55,916 bases of DNA from Acidobacteriaceae bacterium (GTDB taxonomy: Bacteria; Acidobacteriota; Terriglobia; Terriglobales; Acidobacteriaceae). The notes below the pieces were generated by a model that worked only from the letters and a program-made list of their open reading frames with translations, was not told the DNA's origin and made no database searches. Positions 1 through 9,096 of the stretch are shown here, in pieces (within the stretch, counting starts at the first letter, position 1; each line of letters begins with the position of its first letter). The position numbers and the translations under genes are program-made. The DNA is taken from assembly GCA_903642225.1 (NCBI GenBank), contig CAHJWI010000030.1:1-55916 (forward strand), read 5' to 3'.

Positions 1-31
1 CTGAACAGGCGCGAACTGCAGCCACGGTGCG

Positions 32-70
32 AAAAAAAAGGCCCCGCCGCAGCACTTAGGGCGGGGCCTT
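32..70 (-). terminator. Rho-independent terminator of the basic-tailed protein gene
   Basis: Read on the minus strand, 15 bases after the stop codon of the gene ending at 85, a GC-rich stem (AAGGCCCCGCC paired with GGCGGGGCCTT) is followed by a run of eight T. This is a textbook intrinsic terminator. Confidence 0.88.
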
Positions 71-84
71 GCTTTGACGGTGGA

Positions 85-663
85 CTACTTCTTCTTGCCG
101 GCGATCTTTTTGGCTGGAGCTTTCTTGGCTGGGGTCTTCGAGGCGGAGGTCCCCGCTGGACTTTTCTTCGCTGCCACTTTTGTAGCTGGCACCTTTTTTG
201 CTGCAGCTTTCGTAGCTGGTGCCTTCTTCGCCACGGTTTTCGCAGCGATCTTCTTTGCCGACCCCGTTACTGCCGCCTTCACCGGAATAGACCTCTTGGC
301 TGGAGTAGACTTCTTCGCCGGCACAGCCTTCTTCGCGGAAGCCTTCTTGGAGGCAGATTTTTTCGCGCTTCCAGACGCATTCTCAGGATGAACAAACTTA
401 TAGAAGTTGCTCTCCGCGCCCTCCGACGTGACCTCCTGATAGACCATTGCGAGGCCGCTTTTATCGAATTTCTCAAAGAACGGCTCCCAGTCGATTTCCT
501 TCAGATTGTCGTCGTTTGCATTCGGCGCATCGGGAAATTCAAGGCGAATGATGCCGGCTTCCCCAGCCGTCTCGGTGCTCTCCACATCGGCCGGTTTGCC
601 GCCTCGCTTCTCCGCCCAAGCTTTGATCTCGTCATGATCCTGCGTCGTCTTCGATAGAGCCAT
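85..663 (-). CDS. Small acidic-domain protein with lysine/alanine/proline-rich histone H1-like tail
   Basis: The product is 192 residues from an ATG at 663, which has a clear AGGAGG site just upstream; a longer reading frame to 744 lacks such a site. Residues 1-95 form a compact acidic domain (it opens with a DHDEIKAWAEKRGGKPA stretch and later has a WEPFFEKFDKSGLAMVYQ stretch). I recognise this domain from many bacterial short hypothetical proteins, some of them misnamed as glucan branching enzymes. From about residue 97 to the end the chain is almost only K, A, P, S and T in AAKK/PAKK repeats, like AlgP or histone H1 tails. A DNA- or RNA-binding or nucleoid role is inferred from the tail only. 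The gene is monocistronic, with a terminator behind it. Confidence 0.85.
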   Translation of the reverse strand: MALSKTTQDHDEIKAWAEKRGGKPADVESTETAGEAGIIRLEFPDAPNANDDNLKEIDWEPFFEKFDKSGLAMVYQEVTSEGAESNFYKFVHPENASGSAKKSASKKASAKKAVPAKKSTPAKRSIPVKAAVTGSAKKIAAKTVAKKAPATKAAAKKVPATKVAAKKSPAGTSASKTPAKKAPAKKIAGKKK

Positions 664-1185
664 GTCCTGCCTCCTGAAATTGTCGTTCGGATTGCCACAG
701 TAGACTGTGCGATGGCAAACACCGCTGCTTTGTCGCTTGTGCATTCTTCAAAATTTTTACGCTCCGCAGCTCAAGTCACACGTCACCGGCGGTGTGCGCC
801 CAGACGCAAGCAATGACCTGAAACGGAGCGCAAATACGAACCGCAAAACGAAGTTTGACTCACCCGCAGCTAGCGCACCAGCACTTGCGGGTCGACCCGC
901 GCCATAAATCATGGCCTCGACCCCGCTCCACACCGCTGAATCGTTCTTATCTTGATGTGAGGACCCATAAAAGTGCGTGCAACCAAGGAAATCAGCGCAG
1001 TTCACTGTTGTTTTGCTGTAAAAAAGCAGGCGATTCCCGAGGATGACGGTGCGGGATGGATCGCCGCGCGGATGGCTGCGCGGCCATGCAGCAGACCTTC
1101 TATCTGCAGACCCAACGCTGCAGCACAAGCTCTAGGCACGGTACCATTGAGGTCTGCGGCACCTCCGCACACCGAGAGACGCAAC
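664..1185. other. Long non-coding gap before ybeY
   Basis: About 520 bases without a convincing gene. The ybeY frame stays open back to an ATG at 973, but that extension has no family resemblance and no good ribosome site. The gap holds a perfect 14-base palindrome (GCGGGTCGACCCGC, 887-900) and must carry the promoters of the two divergent flanking genes. I could not fix those promoters with confidence. Confidence 0.5.
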
Positions 1186-1716
1186 TTGATCGTCATCGAA
1201 CCCCCGAGTAGCGACTCCGGCCACGCAGCCTTTGACGGCCTGCGCAAGCCGGAGCTTTCACGCTTTGTGAAGCAGGCCCAGCGAGCCATCGGTCTCAAGG
1301 GCGAAGTCACTGTTTTGCTGGCCGACGATGTACGCATCCGGGCATTAAACCGGCAGTTCCGGGGCAAGAACAAAAGCACTGATGTTTTGAGCTTTCCTGC
1401 CGCGGAGAATGGCGAAGGCGTCGCGGGAGACCTGGCCATGTCTGTGCCCATCGCGGCGGCGCAGGCAGAGTCCCACGGCCACACCACCATGCAGGAGCTA
1501 CAGATTCTGGCGCTGCATGGCCTGCTGCACCTCGCCGGTCTGGATCATGAGACGGATACAGGCGAGATGCGGGCCCGCGAGGCAGGGCTGCGCCGGAGCC
1601 TCGGTTTGCCCCTAAGCCTGATCGAACGCAGCAACGCCGCGATGCCGCGCAAGCTGCCAGCCGCAAAGCGCGCACCTGCAAAAAAGCCAAATGCGCCGGC
1701 AAAGGCACAGGCATGA
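1186..1716 (+). CDS. ybeY: Endoribonuclease YbeY (16S rRNA maturation factor) with basic tail
   Basis: YbeY is a zinc-dependent endoribonuclease for 16S rRNA 3'-end maturation and ribosome quality control. The zinc motif H-x3-H-x5-H is present as HGLLHLAGLDH at residues 111-121, and the upstream STDVLSFP block is typical. I chose the TTG at 1186 because family similarity begins there, giving 176 residues; the frame is open further upstream to 973. The last 26 residues (about 151-176) are an extra lysine/alanine/proline tail that ordinary YbeY lacks. The stop overlaps the start of the next gene by four bases (ATGA), so ybeY is translationally coupled to the CBS-domain gene and era. phoH, the usual neighbour, is not in this window. 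Confidence 0.9.
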   Translation: MIVIEPPSSDSGHAAFDGLRKPELSRFVKQAQRAIGLKGEVTVLLADDVRIRALNRQFRGKNKSTDVLSFPAAENGEGVAGDLAMSVPIAAAQAESHGHTTMQELQILALHGLLHLAGLDHETDTGEMRAREAGLRRSLGLPLSLIERSNAAMPRKLPAAKRAPAKKPNAPAKAQA

Positions 1717-3017
1717 TCCTGGCACTGGTCACGGTTCTGCTGCTTGCAGCACTTACCCTGGGTGCGTATGCGGACCGCGTGTATGCAGAGTTGGGTAAAT
1801 TCCTGGCGCGTGAGTCGCAGGACAACGTGGACGCGTGGATTGAACGCATCGAGCCTCGGTTCGGGCTGTCGCGCGATTCCATTGCGCTATCCGCAACCAT
1901 CCTCAGAATCAGTTCGATTGCTGCATTGTCACTGCTACTGGGCCGCTTCGGCGTTTCACGTGGCGGTGCACTCTCGCTGTTGACCACGCTGGTGGAGCTC
2001 GTGCTTGTGCTGGCCATGTTCGACCAACTGGTGCCACAACTGCTGTTTGCGCGGACTGAAGGTGTATGGGTGTCACGCGTCCGGTGGGCGGTGCAGGCGC
2101 TGTTCTACTGCGTGCTGCCCATCACTCTGCTGCTCGGGCTGCTGCTGTCCATCGCCGCCCTGGCAGAGCATGAATCGGCACAGCAGGAGGAGAGCACGGA
2201 CGAGGGAGTGGATGCACTGCTGGAAGCCGGCGAAGAAGAAGGCATTCTGGAGGAAAGCGACCGCGCCCTGGTGCGCAGTGTGGTCGAGTTTGGCGACCTT
2301 GTCGTGCGCGAGATCATGACCCCGCGGCCGGAACTGTTCGCCGTCAGCGAAAGCACGACGTTGGCCGAGTTCCTGGACCAGCTCCAAAAAAGCAACTTCT
2401 CGCGAGTCCCGGTCTATAGCGGCACGCTGGACAACATCACTGGCATTGCCTTCGCGCACGATCTGCTGCAGGTACGCGACGAGGACGCCGGCTTCCGGAC
2501 GGTGAAGGACATCCAACAGCCCGCGGTCTTTGTGCCCGAACCCAAGCGGGTGAACGCGCTTCTGCGGGAGATGCAGAGCGCCAAGCAGCACATGCGTATC
2601 GTCATCGACGAGTACGGTACTGTCGCCGGTGTCGTAACCATCGAGGACCTGATCGAGGCCATCGTCGGCGACATTGAAGACGAGCACGAGACACCCATGG
2701 CAAGCGATGCAGTGGAACGTCTGGACGACAACACCTGGGTCGTACCGGGATCGCTGGATGTCGCCGACCTGCGTGACCTGCTGAACGCCCGCGAGGCCGA
2801 GGACTCGCCGGACGAGGACGATGAACGCGAACTCGTGCGGTTGCCGGCGGACCTGGAATCGACAACGGTGGGCGGCCTGGTGTCCGAGATGGCGGGGCAC
2901 ATACCGCTGCCGGGTGAGGTGGTGGAAGATCACGGTTTGCGGCTTGAGGTGCTGGCGTCCACCACACGGCTCGTTACCCGGGTGCGGGTACAAACTGTTG
3001 AAGGTGCAGAAGCATAG
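1713..3017 (+). CDS. CBS-domain membrane protein, hemolysin C/CorC (TlyC) family
   Basis: The product is 434 residues. An N-terminal membrane part with about three hydrophobic segments (residues 1-20, 62-110 and 128-150) resembles a diverged DUF21/CNNM region. It is followed by a pair of CBS domains (roughly 195-320, with VREIMTPRPELF and YGTVAGVVTIEDLIEAIVGDIEDE) and a C-terminal CorC_HlyC domain (about 335-430). The family is linked to magnesium/cobalt efflux; the old hemolysin name is not a proven activity. It overlaps ybeY by four bases and lies nine bases before era. An acidic stretch (DSPDEDDE) interrupts the C-terminal domain. Confidence 0.87.
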   Translation: MILALVTVLLLAALTLGAYADRVYAELGKFLARESQDNVDAWIERIEPRFGLSRDSIALSATILRISSIAALSLLLGRFGVSRGGALSLLTTLVELVLVLAMFDQLVPQLLFARTEGVWVSRVRWAVQALFYCVLPITLLLGLLLSIAALAEHESAQQEESTDEGVDALLEAGEEEGILEESDRALVRSVVEFGDLVVREIMTPRPELFAVSESTTLAEFLDQLQKSNFSRVPVYSGTLDNITGIAFAHDLLQVRDEDAGFRTVKDIQQPAVFVPEPKRVNALLREMQSAKQHMRIVIDEYGTVAGVVTIEDLIEAIVGDIEDEHETPMASDAVERLDDNTWVVPGSLDVADLRDLLNAREAEDSPDEDDERELVRLPADLESTTVGGLVSEMAGHIPLPGEVVEDHGLRLEVLASTTRLVTRVRVQTVEGAEA

Positions 3018-3026
3018 ACTGGACGG

Positions 3027-4109
3027 ATGGCTTTTCACTCCGGGTTCGTCTCGATCATCGGCCGGCCGAACGCCGGTAAATCCACACTGCTCAACGCTCT
3101 GCTGGGCGAGAAAGTCGCCATCGTCACGCATAAGGCACAGACGACGCGAAACCGCATCCTTGGCGTGTTGGAAGTGCCGGCAAAGCCACGGACCAAGACG
3201 CGTGAAGCGCAACCTGCGGCGCAGGTCGTGTTGGTCGACACGCCAGGGGTGCATAAACCCAGCACGCAGCTGGACAAGCGCATGATGCAGGAGGTACACG
3301 ACGCGCTGGAGTCACGCGATGCCGTGCTGTTTCTTGTCGACGCAACCCACCAGCTGCATGACCCGGAGAAGCTGGCCCAGAACAAGACCGAAGCCAACGA
3401 GAGGCGGGCGCTGAGCGCGGCAGAAGATGCCTTTGCACTCAGCCTGGTCAAAAAGGTGGAAGCGCCGGTGGTGCTGGTGCTGAACAAGATCGACCTGGTC
3501 CCGCGCGAGGAACTGCTGCCGCTGATCACCCACTGGTCGTCGCAGCACACCTTCAGGGACGTCGTGCTCATCAGTGCCAAAAAGCAGGATGGCCTGGAAG
3601 AACTTGTGCAGCGCATCGTGGCGTTGTTACCGGTGGGCGAACGCTACTTCCCCGCCGATCAGCTTACAGATCAGCCGGAGCGTTTCCTGGCCGCGGAGCT
3701 GATCCGCGAAAAAATCCTGACCTACACCGGTGAAGAAGTCCCATACGCTTCTGCCGTAGTGGTGGAGACATGGGAGGAGCCGGGACCGCAGCGCAAGCCG
3801 AAGAAGGGTGAAGAGCCCAGGCTGCCCGTCACCAAGATTGCCGCGGCCATCATCGTGGAACGGTCCGGTCAAAAGGCCATCATTATCGGCAAGGGCGGTG
3901 CCATGCTCAAGCAGATTGGGACCGCGGCGCGGCACGAGATTGAGAGCCTGCTTGGCACGCGGGTCTTCTTGGAATTATTCGTCAAGGTCAAGGAGGACTG
4001 GCGCAGTTCGAAGGGCTTTGTGGAGGACCTGGACTGGCGCCGACAGTTGGAAGCAATTGGCGAGCTGCAGGCCAAGGTACCCGTTGTAGCAATTGAGCCG
4101 GAGGAGTAG
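3027..4109 (+). CDS. era: GTPase Era
   Basis: Era binds 16S rRNA and assists 30S assembly. The GTPase motifs are all visible: GRPNAGKS (residues 12-19), DTPG (71-74), NKID (153-156) and SAK (183-185). The C-terminal KH domain carries GKGG at 288-291. At 360 residues it is about 60 longer than typical Era. The excess lies in three insertions: before DTPG (52-65, basic), between DTPG and NKID (about 112-142), and before the KH GxxG motif (about 250-268, charged). The gene is third in the ybeY operon, matching the usual functional link between YbeY and Era in 16S processing. The next gene is convergent and abuts the stop codon. Confidence 0.96.
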   Translation: MAFHSGFVSIIGRPNAGKSTLLNALLGEKVAIVTHKAQTTRNRILGVLEVPAKPRTKTREAQPAAQVVLVDTPGVHKPSTQLDKRMMQEVHDALESRDAVLFLVDATHQLHDPEKLAQNKTEANERRALSAAEDAFALSLVKKVEAPVVLVLNKIDLVPREELLPLITHWSSQHTFRDVVLISAKKQDGLEELVQRIVALLPVGERYFPADQLTDQPERFLAAELIREKILTYTGEEVPYASAVVVETWEEPGPQRKPKKGEEPRLPVTKIAAAIIVERSGQKAIIIGKGGAMLKQIGTAARHEIESLLGTRVFLELFVKVKEDWRSSKGFVEDLDWRRQLEAIGELQAKVPVVAIEPEE

Positions 4110-5480
4110 TCAGGCCTCCCGGACAGGCACGCCGAGCGAGCGCATCTTTCGGTAAAGATGGCTTCGCTCCAGCCCCAGCGCCTCCGCTGCACGGCTCACG
4201 TTGCCGCGGCAGTCTTCCAGCTTCTTCAGGATGTAATCCCGCTCATATGCCTCACGCGCTTCAATCAGGGTACCGGTAGCTTCGGGCTTCCTGGCGGCGT
4301 CGCCCTTTGGTTCGCGATAGACCAGCACGGGCAGGTGCTTGCGCTCGATCCGCTGCGTTTTGGGATTCAGGATAAGCACGCGCTCAATGACATTACGCAA
4401 CTCACGAACGTTCCCCGGCCAGCGATAGCCCTTCAACACGGCCAGGCCATCTGAAGAGATCTCCACCCGCGGGCGCCCATACTCCCGGCCAAATTCCTGC
4501 AAAAATTCCTGCACCAGCAGCGGGATGTCCTCCATGCGGTCGCGCAGCGGTGGCACGGAAAAGGGGATCACGTTCAGCCGATAGAAGAGGTCTTCGCGGA
4601 AGTTCCCGTCAGCAATTTCAGCTTCCAGGTCCTTGTTCGTGGCGGCGATCACGCGAACGTCGATGTGAACGGGATTGTTTGCACCCACCGGGTAAAAACG
4701 CTGCTCGTCAAGCGCGCGCAACACCTTGGCCTGGGTTTTCAGGCTCATGTCGCCGACCTCATCCAGAAAGAGGGTGCCACCGTCGGCGCGCTCAAACGTA
4801 CCAAGCTTGTCAGTAATCCCGTTGCCCAGGGCACCGCGGCGGTACCCAAACAGCTCGCCCTCAATAAAATCTTCTGGAATAGCGGCACAGTTCAGTTCAA
4901 CAAAGACGCGGTCTTTGCGCAGGCTCTCCGCGTGCATGGTGCGCGCGATGCGCTCTTTGCCTGTGCCGGATTCCCCGTAAATCAGCACCCGACCGTTGGT
5001 CGGCGCCATCAGGCGAATCTGCTGCCGCAACGCCTTCACAGGAACGCTCTCACCGGTCACGTAAGCCTTCTGCGCAAGCTGCTGCTGCAGCTCAGAATTC
5101 TCGTGGCGCAGGCGACGGCTCTCCACAGCATTGCGCAGCATCAGCAGCGTGCGCTCCAGCGAGAGGGGTTTCTCCAGGAAATCATAGGCACCCAGCTTCG
5201 TTGCGCGAACGGCAGACTCAATGGTGCCGTGGCCGGAGATCATGATGACCTCGGGCGGACGGGCCAGGTCAAGTGCACGGATGCTGCCCAGCACATCAAG
5301 GCCGTCACCATCCGGGAGCCAGACATCCAGCAAAAGCGCATCGTATTCAGCGTCGCGGACAAGCTCAAGAGCCTCAACGGCAGACCCGCTGGTAGTTACC
5401 AGATACTCCTCGTCGCGCAGGATGCTTTCGAGCGACGATCGGATATCAGGCTCGTCGTCGACGATCAAGACGTGCTTCAC
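4110..5480 (-). CDS. NtrX/NtrC-family response regulator with degenerate GAFTGA loop
   Basis: The product is 456 residues. The receiver domain (1-120) has acidic DD at 8-9, phospho-acceptor D52 and K104. The AAA+ domain has Walker A GESGTGKE (169-176) and Walker B LFLDE (237-241). A Fis-type helix-turn-helix fills the last 35 residues (RAAEALGLERSHLYRKM). The loop that contacts sigma-54, normally GAFTGA, reads GALGNG at 216-221, so direct activation of sigma-54 polymerase is doubtful. It overlaps the kinase gene by four bases, so the two form a two-component operon. An NtrX-like role in nitrogen, redox or envelope sensing is an inference from family. Confidence 0.92.
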   Translation of the reverse strand: MKHVLIVDDEPDIRSSLESILRDEEYLVTTSGSAVEALELVRDAEYDALLLDVWLPDGDGLDVLGSIRALDLARPPEVIMISGHGTIESAVRATKLGAYDFLEKPLSLERTLLMLRNAVESRRLRHENSELQQQLAQKAYVTGESVPVKALRQQIRLMAPTNGRVLIYGESGTGKERIARTMHAESLRKDRVFVELNCAAIPEDFIEGELFGYRRGALGNGITDKLGTFERADGGTLFLDEVGDMSLKTQAKVLRALDEQRFYPVGANNPVHIDVRVIAATNKDLEAEIADGNFREDLFYRLNVIPFSVPPLRDRMEDIPLLVQEFLQEFGREYGRPRVEISSDGLAVLKGYRWPGNVRELRNVIERVLILNPKTQRIERKHLPVLVYREPKGDAARKPEATGTLIEAREAYERDYILKKLEDCRGNVSRAAEALGLERSHLYRKMRSLGVPVREA

Positions 5481-7828
5481 TGCAAAACCTCATCGACAAC
5501 CTCGGTAGGTTCGGCAACGGCTACTTCTGAAGCTGGAGCGATTGGCAGGTCGATCAAGAATCGTGCGCCCTTGGGCGAGTTCTTCTCCACACGTATTGTC
5601 CCGGCATGGTCGGCAATTATCTTTGACACGATGGTGAGGCCCAGGCCGGTACCACGCTCCTTGGTCGAGAAGTAGGGCAGAAAGAGGCGCTCCCGCATCT
5701 CATCGGTAACGCCGGGACCGCTATCGGCAATGCAAAGCTCCACCATGCCCTCTGACGTTTCAGAAAGTGCGGTTGAGATTCGGAGTTCGCGCAAAAGGCT
5801 GCCCGACATGGCCTCGGCCGCATTGTCGATCAGGTTTGACAGCGCGCGCTTCATGGCTTCCGGGTCGGCGAGCACAAGAGGCAGGCCTGGGCTAAATGCA
5901 GGCACAACGCGGATGCCCTGAAGCCGCCCAGCGAAGAGTGCAAGCGAGTTGTCAGCGATCGTGTTCAGGTCGGCCGGACGGGGTTTGGCGTTGGGGAACT
6001 CCGCCAGCGATGAGAACTGGTCCACAAGGCCGCGCATGTTCTCTACAGAAGCGCTGATCACCTCACTGGATCGATGGATCGTCGCCACAGAAGGTGAGCC
6101 GATACCATGCTGATCCAACACAATCGCAAGCCGATCGATGTGCCGCCGAATCTGTTCGGCAGACAGTGAAATGGGCGTGAGGGGGTTCTTGATCTCGTGC
6201 GCGACGCGGCGCGCAACCTCTTTCCAGGCGGACTGCTTCTGCGCACGCAAAAGCTCGGTGGCATTCTCAAGCACCACGACGTAACCGGCCGGAACGAGCT
6301 CACCCATAGTGCCTGACGTTTCAAGCAGAGCGACCGTCGCAGCAATGTGCAGCTGTCCCGCAGGGGACGGCATCTCAAGCTCGCCAGAGGCCGACGCCAT
6401 GCGATGGCTGCGACGCAGCAGCCGATCCAGCGGCTCAATCGCCTCTGCTGGCAGAATGCGATCAAAGGCGTCGCCGACAAAGCTGCGCTGGCCACCGGGG
6501 TCGAGCATCTCGCTGAAGGCGCGGTTCGCAACCCGCACGATACGATCCGCATCCAGCATCACCACACCGTTTGGAATCGTCTGCAGCATGGTCTCCAGCT
6601 CCCGGCGGCGCAGTTCCACGGCAAGGTTCGCTTCCATTACCTTGACGGTCGACTGCTGGACCAATCCACGGCTGTGCTCAAGTTCCGTAGCCATGGAGTT
6701 GAACACAATGGCAAGTTCACCAAGTTCCTCAGTGGCGGCCTGGTCCACACGTCGGTCGTAGTTGCCCAGGGCCACCGCGTTCATAGCATCTGCAAGTGCC
6801 TCCACCGGCCGCGTCACCTGCTTTGACAGGTGCAGCGCCAGCCAGCTTGCACAGAACAATGCAAGGGCAGTCATCATGCCCAGCAGCAACATGTACGTCG
6901 CGCGGATCTGGTGTCGCATGCGGAACAACGTCCAGTACTGATCTCCATCGCGGTGCAGGCGTTCAAGATTCGCGGCCAGCCCCGGCGGCAGCGGCAGCGC
7001 TACCACCACAAAGGTGCTCTGCTGCACCCACGCGGTTCCGACAACATAGTCCTTGCCGTCCAGCGCCACGACGGGCTCGTCTGCACTGCGCGCGGCCTGC
7101 AGAATAGTCACATCGAGAGGACCCCGTACGACAGGCAACGGCCTTCGATCAAGGGTTGCGCCATCCACCGCGGTGGGCTGCGGTTCCCACGGATGCATCT
7201 CCACCACCGCATCGGGTGCGGCGGGTACGTGAAAGCGGAAGGCAGCCAGCTCGTTCTGGTACAGGATGACGAAGCCGCCCTGCAGTGTGGCTTCGTGGCC
7301 GCGAAGGTCGGCTTCGACAAGCGGCAACTCCTGCTGCAGATTGCGGCGGCGACCGGTAAGTTCTGACGCAACGGAGGCTGCCTCTGCACGTGCATTCGCA
7401 GAAGCGTAGCGGGTCAAATCGAGTGCAACGCGCGCGGAATCGTCTCGCAGCTCCGCAGCCGGCTGCGAGAACCAGCGCTCAACGGCACGGTTCATCAGCA
7501 GATAGCTGAAACCGAACATGCAGGTGATGGGCAGCAGCGATAGCAGCACCGCCCCCAGCAGCATGCGTGTGCGCAGCCGGGCGCCCAGCACACGGCTGCG
7601 CTGGTCGGCATACAGCCGCAAGGCGTTGCGCACCAGCAGCAACAACGCCGTTAAAAAAAGCAGGAACGCGACCACGGAAAGCGTCGTGAACAAGGCAATT
7701 TCGCCTGCGGTGGACGGGCTGAGAAAGCTCAGCTTGAACGCATTTTGCGCGGCAAGCAGGAGGAAGAGCAGCAACAGCGACACACCGAGCACAATGGTCC
7801 AGAGCTTGCGTTGCCGAATGCTACCCAT
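5477..7828 (-). CDS. NtrY-like sensor histidine kinase
   Basis: This is a 783-residue membrane kinase. It has two N-terminal hydrophobic helices (about 10-30 and 42-66), a third near 90-112, an extracytoplasmic sensor region (about 115-310) and a fourth helix near 315-335. A HAMP segment, a PAS domain, and a HisKA/HATPase core follow. The H-box reads RRVAHEIKNPLTPISLSAEQ, the N-box NLIDNAAEAM, the G1 box DSGPGV, and the F/G2 region YFSTKERGTGLGLTIV. The layout and the ALAVELRRRE-type linker match NtrY. It is upstream of and translationally coupled to the NtrX-like regulator, its presumed partner. Confidence 0.92.
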   Translation of the reverse strand: MGSIRQRKLWTIVLGVSLLLLFLLLAAQNAFKLSFLSPSTAGEIALFTTLSVVAFLLFLTALLLLVRNALRLYADQRSRVLGARLRTRMLLGAVLLSLLPITCMFGFSYLLMNRAVERWFSQPAAELRDDSARVALDLTRYASANARAEAASVASELTGRRRNLQQELPLVEADLRGHEATLQGGFVILYQNELAAFRFHVPAAPDAVVEMHPWEPQPTAVDGATLDRRPLPVVRGPLDVTILQAARSADEPVVALDGKDYVVGTAWVQQSTFVVVALPLPPGLAANLERLHRDGDQYWTLFRMRHQIRATYMLLLGMMTALALFCASWLALHLSKQVTRPVEALADAMNAVALGNYDRRVDQAATEELGELAIVFNSMATELEHSRGLVQQSTVKVMEANLAVELRRRELETMLQTIPNGVVMLDADRIVRVANRAFSEMLDPGGQRSFVGDAFDRILPAEAIEPLDRLLRRSHRMASASGELEMPSPAGQLHIAATVALLETSGTMGELVPAGYVVVLENATELLRAQKQSAWKEVARRVAHEIKNPLTPISLSAEQIRRHIDRLAIVLDQHGIGSPSVATIHRSSEVISASVENMRGLVDQFSSLAEFPNAKPRPADLNTIADNSLALFAGRLQGIRVVPAFSPGLPLVLADPEAMKRALSNLIDNAAEAMSGSLLRELRISTALSETSEGMVELCIADSGPGVTDEMRERLFLPYFSTKERGTGLGLTIVSKIIADHAGTIRVEKNSPKGARFLIDLPIAPASEVAVAEPTEVVDEVLQ

Positions 7829-7859
7829 TGCTTCCTCCCCTCTATCGCATTGCAGAAGC

Positions 7860-8975
7860 CTACGCTACAACCTCCGCAACCGGCTTCCAAGCACGCCCCT
7901 GCGATTCTGCAACGGCACCATAGGTCAGGGTGCCGCGATACGTATTGACCCCGGCTGCAATGCCGCTGTCTGCTCGAATCGCAGCATCCGCACCGTGGCC
8001 GGCAAGCCGCAGAACGTATGGAAACGTTGCATTCGTAAGCGCCAGCGTCGACGTGTTCGGAACGGCCGCCGGCATGTTGGTTACACAGTAGTGCACAACG
8101 CCGTCAACGGCATACGACGGATCGCTGTGTGTGGTGGGCTTTGCCGTTTCGATGCAGCCACCCTGGTCGATCGCCACATCGACGATGACGGCACCCTTCT
8201 TCATCTTCGACACCATGGCCGCCGTGACGAGCTTGGGTGCGGAGTGACCAGGAATCAAAACGCCTCCAATGAGCAAATCCGCTTCAGACGCCGCCTTTGC
8301 AATGTTGTAGCTGTTCGACGCAAGCGTTTGCACGTGCCCTGAAAAGATGTCGTCGATCTCGCGCAGGCGGTTCAGGTTCAGGTCGATCATGGTCACGCTC
8401 GCGCCCAGGCCCAGGGCCATCTTGGCCGCGTTGGTTCCCACAATGCCACCACCCAGGATGACGACCCTGCCCGGCAACACACCCGGCACACCGCCCAACA
8501 GCACACCGCGGCCACCGTGCTCCTTTTGCAGATACGCCGCACCCGTCTGCACACTCAGCCGGCCGGCGACCTCGCTCATCGGCGTCAGCAGCGGCAACGT
8601 ACCCGCGCGGTCCGTCACAGTTTCGTAGGCAATGCCAATCACGTTCTTGCTCAGCAAGGCATCCGTAAGCTCAGGCAAAGGCGCAAGGTGCAGGTATGTA
8701 AACAGCACGAGGCCATTGCGAAAGTAGCCATATTCCTTGGCTGTGGGTTCCTTCACCTTCACGACCATCTCTGCCAGGCGCCACACGTCGCCGCCGAAGC
8801 CAACAATCTCGGCCCCTGCAGTCTGATAGTCGTCATCGGGAAACGCGGACAGGTCACCGGCACCGGTTTCAACAAGCACCTTGTGCCCAGCTTCAACCAG
8901 CGCGCGCACACCTGCAGGGGTTACGCCTACGCGGCTCTCATGATCCTTGATCTCTTTGGGGACGCCGACAATCAT
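7860..8975 (-). CDS. ald: Alanine dehydrogenase
   Basis: Ald interconverts L-alanine and pyruvate plus ammonia with NAD(H). From the ATG at 8975 the product is 371 residues, the normal length, starting MIVGVPKEIKDHESRVG, the family N-terminus; the frame is open further upstream but without similarity. The substrate-binding block with ETGAGDLSAFPDDDY and the NAD-binding Rossmann motif (VVILGGGIVGTNAAKMALG) are intact, as is the DVAIDQGG segment near the active site. It lies 31 bases upstream of the NtrY-like kinase start on the same strand, so the three genes may be co-transcribed, which would link the two-component pair to nitrogen or alanine metabolism (inference). Confidence 0.96.
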   Translation of the reverse strand: MIVGVPKEIKDHESRVGVTPAGVRALVEAGHKVLVETGAGDLSAFPDDDYQTAGAEIVGFGGDVWRLAEMVVKVKEPTAKEYGYFRNGLVLFTYLHLAPLPELTDALLSKNVIGIAYETVTDRAGTLPLLTPMSEVAGRLSVQTGAAYLQKEHGGRGVLLGGVPGVLPGRVVILGGGIVGTNAAKMALGLGASVTMIDLNLNRLREIDDIFSGHVQTLASNSYNIAKAASEADLLIGGVLIPGHSAPKLVTAAMVSKMKKGAVIVDVAIDQGGCIETAKPTTHSDPSYAVDGVVHYCVTNMPAAVPNTSTLALTNATFPYVLRLAGHGADAAIRADSGIAAGVNTYRGTLTYGAVAESQGRAWKPVAEVVA

Positions 8976-9096
8976 GTGTTCCGAACCTCTCTCCACTATC
9001 GTAAATGTGTTGCAGTGCTGTAGACCCGAACGCACCCCGCCAGTGGACGCGTGGTACCGTGAACCCTTGAGTCTCTTGGCCTGAAGGAGTGCTTGT

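Noticed and set aside
973..1185. Upstream extension of the YbeY frame to an ATG at 973
   Set aside because: The added 71 codons have no similarity to YbeY, and similarity begins exactly at the TTG at 1186.
2073..3299. A 408-codon minus-strand frame over the CBS-domain and era genes
   Set aside because: Antisense to two well-supported genes; composition follows the complementary codon positions only.
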